Below, one piece after another: positions 61,587 to 64,000 of a DNA stretch of 64,000 nucleotides (position 1 is the stretch's first letter; every line of letters starts with the position of its first letter). The stretch comes from JANMMJ01 sp031373255 (lineage in GTDB: Bacteria > Pseudomonadota > Alphaproteobacteria > Rhizobiales > Aestuariivirgaceae). The translations under genes were made by a program, and so were the position numbers. Under the pieces are notes generated by a model. The model saw nothing but the letters and a program-made list of their open reading frames with translations. It was not told the DNA's origin and made no database searches. The stretch covers positions 25,407-89,406 of the forward strand of contig JANMMJ010000092.1 of assembly GCA_031373255.1 (NCBI GenBank), read 5' to 3'.

Positions 61587-61619
61587 ACATATAAAAAAAT
61601 AGGTAGTACATATAAAAAA
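61587..61619 (+). repeat. Two direct repeats 21 bases apart before the second toxin-antitoxin pair
   Basis: ACATATAAAAAA occurs at 61587-61598 and again at 61608-61619 in a strongly AT-rich tract just before the Shine-Dalgarno AGAGGAG. The 21-base period (two helical turns) suggests an operator bound on one face of the DNA, possibly by the antitoxin. Confidence 0.5.
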
Positions 61620-61631
61620 GAGGAGAAAATC

Positions 61632-62141
61632 ATGAGTACATACGAAAATTTGGAAAAATACCTAAGTAGTATAATAACACAGTCCGTTCCCATGACTTTT
61701 GCTGAAATCGAAAAAATTGTGGGCCGGCCATTGCCTCCCTCTGCCTATAAGCATCGCCCTTGGTGGAGCAACAATACAGCCAACAGCGCCATGACTCGCG
61801 CCTGGATAAAGGCAGGATGGGAGACCTCCCAGGTAGATATGGGGGCACGCAAACTCATCTTCAGGCGAGCCCGCCGATCCAGTCCCGCCGCAATAATGCA
61901 AGGCAGCGTTCACTCTCTTACGATTACCGGACTGAGCAGCGAGACCATCGGGCATCTTCAGCAACGCGCCAATCTCACGGATCAGACACTTGAAAAAACC
62001 GCCGCTGCGCTTCTTGCCGAGCATGCAAAGCCATCACTCAGGGAACGTGTCGGATTGGCAACACGCATCCGGTTGAGCGGAACGAAGCTCCACCACGTCG
62101 ATATTCCCGCACTGATTCGCGAAGACCGTGACTCAAGATGA
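61632..62141 (+). CDS. Antitoxin with DUF7662-like N-terminus fused to a FitA/VapB-like C-terminus
   Basis: 169 residues, start supported by AGAGGAG. The N-terminal part (1-80: YENLEKYLSSII, MTFAEIEKIVGRPLPPSAYKH, PWWSNNTANSAMTRAWIKAGW) is the small wHTH-like domain often annotated as DUF7662. The C-terminal part (about 92-169: HSLTITGLSSETIGHLQQRANLTDQ, LLAEHAKPSLRERV) has the ribbon-helix-helix layout of FitA-type antitoxins. The first third uses AT-rich codons unlike its neighbours, suggesting transfer. It overlaps the PIN toxin gene by four bases (ATGA). The fusion is by-eye recognition, less certain than the pairing itself. Confidence 0.75.
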   Translation: MSTYENLEKYLSSIITQSVPMTFAEIEKIVGRPLPPSAYKHRPWWSNNTANSAMTRAWIKAGWETSQVDMGARKLIFRRARRSSPAAIMQGSVHSLTITGLSSETIGHLQQRANLTDQTLEKTAAALLAEHAKPSLRERVGLATRIRLSGTKLHHVDIPALIREDRDSR

Positions 62142-62551
62142 CGCTTGTCATCGACGCCAACGTCGCCGTGGCACTGCTCATCGATCTATCATACTCGGAA
62201 CGTGCGCGCGAAACTGTGTCAGGTGCAAAAAGTGCAATGGCACCCGACCTGATCCTGTATGAAGTCGCGAATACCTTCTGGAAGCTGGCGAGTGCGGGAC
62301 AAGTTGACCCTGAGCATCTGCAAACTGCTTTAGCCTATGTCCCGAACCTTTTTGACCAACTCGTCCCTCCACAAACCCTCGCGGCAGAGGCCTTCGCGCT
62401 ATCAAGGGAACTTCGTCATCCGGCATATGATTGCTTCTATATTGCCCTGACCCAAGCGACAGGGGGCACTCTGGTCAGCGCAGACCGAAGACTCGCAAAT
62501 CTGCTGCAGGAAAGCTCAATTGGGGTCGCCATCACCTACGTCGGTGCTTGA
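62138..62551 (+). CDS. vapC: PIN-domain toxin (VapC-type), second copy
   Basis: 137 residues. The PIN residues appear as TLVIDANVAVALLID (first Asp), DLILYEVANTFWKL (Glu), PAYDCFYIALTQATGGTLVSADRRLANLL (two Asp). It is a Mg-dependent ribonuclease toxin translated from the ATGA overlap with its antitoxin. It is not closely similar to the PIN protein encoded at 38784. It ends 19 bases before the convergent NicO gene. Confidence 0.92.
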   Translation: MTLVIDANVAVALLIDLSYSERARETVSGAKSAMAPDLILYEVANTFWKLASAGQVDPEHLQTALAYVPNLFDQLVPPQTLAAEAFALSRELRHPAYDCFYIALTQATGGTLVSADRRLANLLQESSIGVAITYVGA

Positions 62552-62570
62552 TCCTTGCCGCGGTGCCGCC

Positions 62571-63692
62571 TCACATCATCGCGTTGACTGAACCAAGCGA
62601 GCCGAGGAAGAGCAATCCGCCCAGCCCGGCAATGACGGCGCCGCCGCCGAGCCGCAGGCCGAATGCCGTCCAGTTCATCCAGCGCGTAGAGCGTGCGGCA
62701 TAGCGCAAGGCGAGCTTCTTGGAATAGACGGCAACACCGGCGATGACCGACACCGTGATGAATGTGCCGAGCGCCATGACCAGCGCTGACGCGATGCCGG
62801 CCCAGTAGAGCCCGAGCGCGTTAGCGAAGACCAGAACCAGGATGGCGCCGCTGCAAGGCCTGAGGCCGACGGCAAAGGCGAGCGAAAACGCCTTGGCAAG
62901 AGACCAGTCGCCGCGAAGCTGACTTGCCTCCGGCACATGGGCATGGCCGCAGCCGCAGTTTTCATCGTGCTGGTGGTGATCGCTGGGGGCCGGGACGACC
63001 GCCGCCGCTGGTGCCACGCCGCTTTTGCGCTGAACGATCTCGAAGGTAAAATCCGGGCCGCTTCCGGTGCTGGCAGCGGCCACCGGCCGCGGCTGGAGCA
63101 AGGGACGAAGGGCCGTCCAGACGAGGTAAAGCCCCATGGCGCCGATCATGGCGTAACTCGCACTTTCGAGCAGGCCAGCCACGTTGCGCGCTGTCGATCC
63201 GACGCTGGACACGACGAGAAAAAGAACCGTCACGATCACGATCGCCGTCAACGCCTGCACAACGCTGCTCAGGAAGGCAATGAGAATACCGCGCCGCAAC
63301 TCGTTTTCCGTTGCCAGCAGCCAGGCGGAAATGACTGCCTTGCCATGGCCCGGTCCCGCCGCATGGAAAATACCGTAGCTGAAACTGAGTGTAAGCAGCG
63401 TCCATGTGGCTGCATAGGCCGAGCCGCCCTTGATCTGCCGGATGGCGCCCGACATGGCGCCATAGAAGCTCTGTTGCCTGTCCCTGATCCACAGCACCGG
63501 ATCTTCGAAGAACGACACCTGCTGCAGGCTTCCATCACTGTTGCGCGGCTGGACCAGCAATTTGCGCTTGTCGATCTTGGGCGCTGCCTGAGTTTGTGCC
63601 GCCGTATCTCCCGTCGATTGCGCCATGGACGTCTCGCCAGAGGCAAACACCGCAAACAGCATCATGGCGAACACAAGCAATATGCGGATCAT
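62571..63692 (-). CDS. NicO/RcnA-family nickel-cobalt transporter
   Basis: 373 residues from ATG 63692, giving a signal-like N-terminus (MIRILLVFAMMLFAVFASGETSMA). About six membrane helices carry the family motifs SYGIFHAAGPGHGKAVISAWLL and AVGLRPCSGAILVLVFANALGL. Between them is a metal-binding His/Cys-rich loop, DHHQHDENCGCGHAHVPE. Such proteins move Ni or Co across the inner membrane, mostly outward. It lies one base after the DUF1007 gene, its usual partner. Confidence 0.9.
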   Translation of the reverse strand: MIRILLVFAMMLFAVFASGETSMAQSTGDTAAQTQAAPKIDKRKLLVQPRNSDGSLQQVSFFEDPVLWIRDRQQSFYGAMSGAIRQIKGGSAYAATWTLLTLSFSYGIFHAAGPGHGKAVISAWLLATENELRRGILIAFLSSVVQALTAIVIVTVLFLVVSSVGSTARNVAGLLESASYAMIGAMGLYLVWTALRPLLQPRPVAAASTGSGPDFTFEIVQRKSGVAPAAAVVPAPSDHHQHDENCGCGHAHVPEASQLRGDWSLAKAFSLAFAVGLRPCSGAILVLVFANALGLYWAGIASALVMALGTFITVSVIAGVAVYSKKLALRYAARSTRWMNWTAFGLRLGGGAVIAGLGGLLFLGSLGSVNAMM

Positions 63693-63693
63693 G

Positions 63694-63999
63694 TTAGCTC
63701 TTGCAGGCAAGATGCACCGGCTGGGCGAACATGCCGCCAAAGTCCTCGTCCGTTGACGGTTGCCACTCCTTGCCCTTGGTCGCGAGGAAACTTCGCGTCT
63801 GCTCCACGTCCGCATCAGACGGGATCGGCTTGACGTCGAGCTTGCAGCTTGCCGGCAAACTTCCCACTACCGTCACCGGCGTATCGGCAACATAATCCAT
63901 GGCGATGAAGAAGTCCGGGTCGTAGATCTTGTAGTAGAAGTCATGTTTCACGGGGTCGACAGGCGTCTTCAGCGGCACCACGAAATGCAGCGCCAGGCG
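63694..63999 (-). CDS. DUF1007 family protein, C-terminal part (cut by window end)
   Basis: The frame is open to the window end; 101 residues plus stop are visible, starting RLALHFVVPLKTPVDPVKHDF, the typical middle of DUF1007 proteins. The rest reads YYKIYDPDFFIAMDYVAD, with two Cys in the C-terminal half (ASCKLD and LACKS). DUF1007 proteins are periplasmic partners of NicO-type transporters, here encoded immediately downstream. The N-terminal half with its signal peptide lies outside. Confidence 0.88.
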   Translation of the reverse strand, partial: RLALHFVVPLKTPVDPVKHDFYYKIYDPDFFIAMDYVADTPVTVVGSLPASCKLDVKPIPSDADVEQTRSFLATKGKEWQPSTDEDFGGMFAQPVHLACKS

Positions 64000-64000
64000 G

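Noticed and set aside
1..64000. A prophage, integrative element or genomic island with an integrase and tRNA
   Set aside because: No integrase, phage structural genes or tRNA were found; the only mobile gene is the IS630 transposase.

Overview
The window reads as chromosomal DNA of an alphaproteobacterium of the order Hyphomicrobiales (Rhizobiales), probably a Phyllobacteriaceae/Rhizobiaceae-type organism. The reasons are GC-rich, densely packed genes, a cpdR / N-formylglutamate amidohydrolase / hisN / lysophospholipase neighbourhood of the kind I recall from Sinorhizobium, a ROSE-type RNA thermometer in front of an Hsp20 gene, and gltB/gltD, galE/galU and KpsF-family genes in rhizobial arrangements. 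Species cannot be fixed from sequence reading alone. I saw no rRNA, tRNA or CRISPR array.

Layout. 1-1945: the 3' part of an ATP-grasp gene and a damaged IS630-family element. 1947-7809: a sugar-transport locus (LacI regulator plus SDR enzyme, divergent from a binding protein, double ATPase and permease), whose permease is split by an in-frame TAG. 7832-11099: a caspase-like secreted protein, an outer-membrane barrel and a ClpP-like secreted protein. 11264-21366: a ten-kilobase co-directional glycan-decoration cluster with two GT2 glycosyltransferases, a GT14-type enzyme fused to two repeated modules, an FkbM methyltransferase, a GH5-like protein lacking its nucleophile, two sulfotransferases and a coupled GSCFA/SGNH pair. 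21363-24857: cpdR, N-formylglutamate amidohydrolase, a probable small RNA, hisN and a lipase. 24915-27227: three tandem paralogous small secreted proteins, then Hsp20 with its thermometer and terminator.

27230-33076: threonine aldolase, an NTF2-like secreted protein, a bufferin (copper-binding RiPP) operon bufA-bufB-bufC-doxX, a DMT transporter and a rhodanese membrane protein. 33077-42081: glutamate synthase, with a long structured leader before gltB; a GST and a VapBC-type toxin-antitoxin pair with a perfect inverted-repeat operator lie between gltB and gltD. 42072-51468: envelope and sugar-nucleotide genes (DUF459 protein, lytic transglycosylase, galE, galU, outer-membrane barrel, arabinose-5-phosphate isomerase), NfeD/SPFH and ferrochelatase. 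51571-57831: sensor kinase, ureohydrolase and fused indolepyruvate ferredoxin oxidoreductase. 57943-64000: chrB-chrA chromate efflux, acyl-CoA dehydrogenase, a second toxin-antitoxin pair with an unusual fused antitoxin, and a NicO/DUF1007 metal-transport pair cut by the window end.

How it fits together: most of the window is housekeeping. The accessory parts of most interest are the sulfotransferase-rich glycan cluster, where the C-terminal repeats of the GT14 protein look like degenerate relatives of the intact sulfotransferase encoded 4 kb downstream, the bufferin operon, the RNA thermometer, the candidate small RNA and the fused antitoxin.
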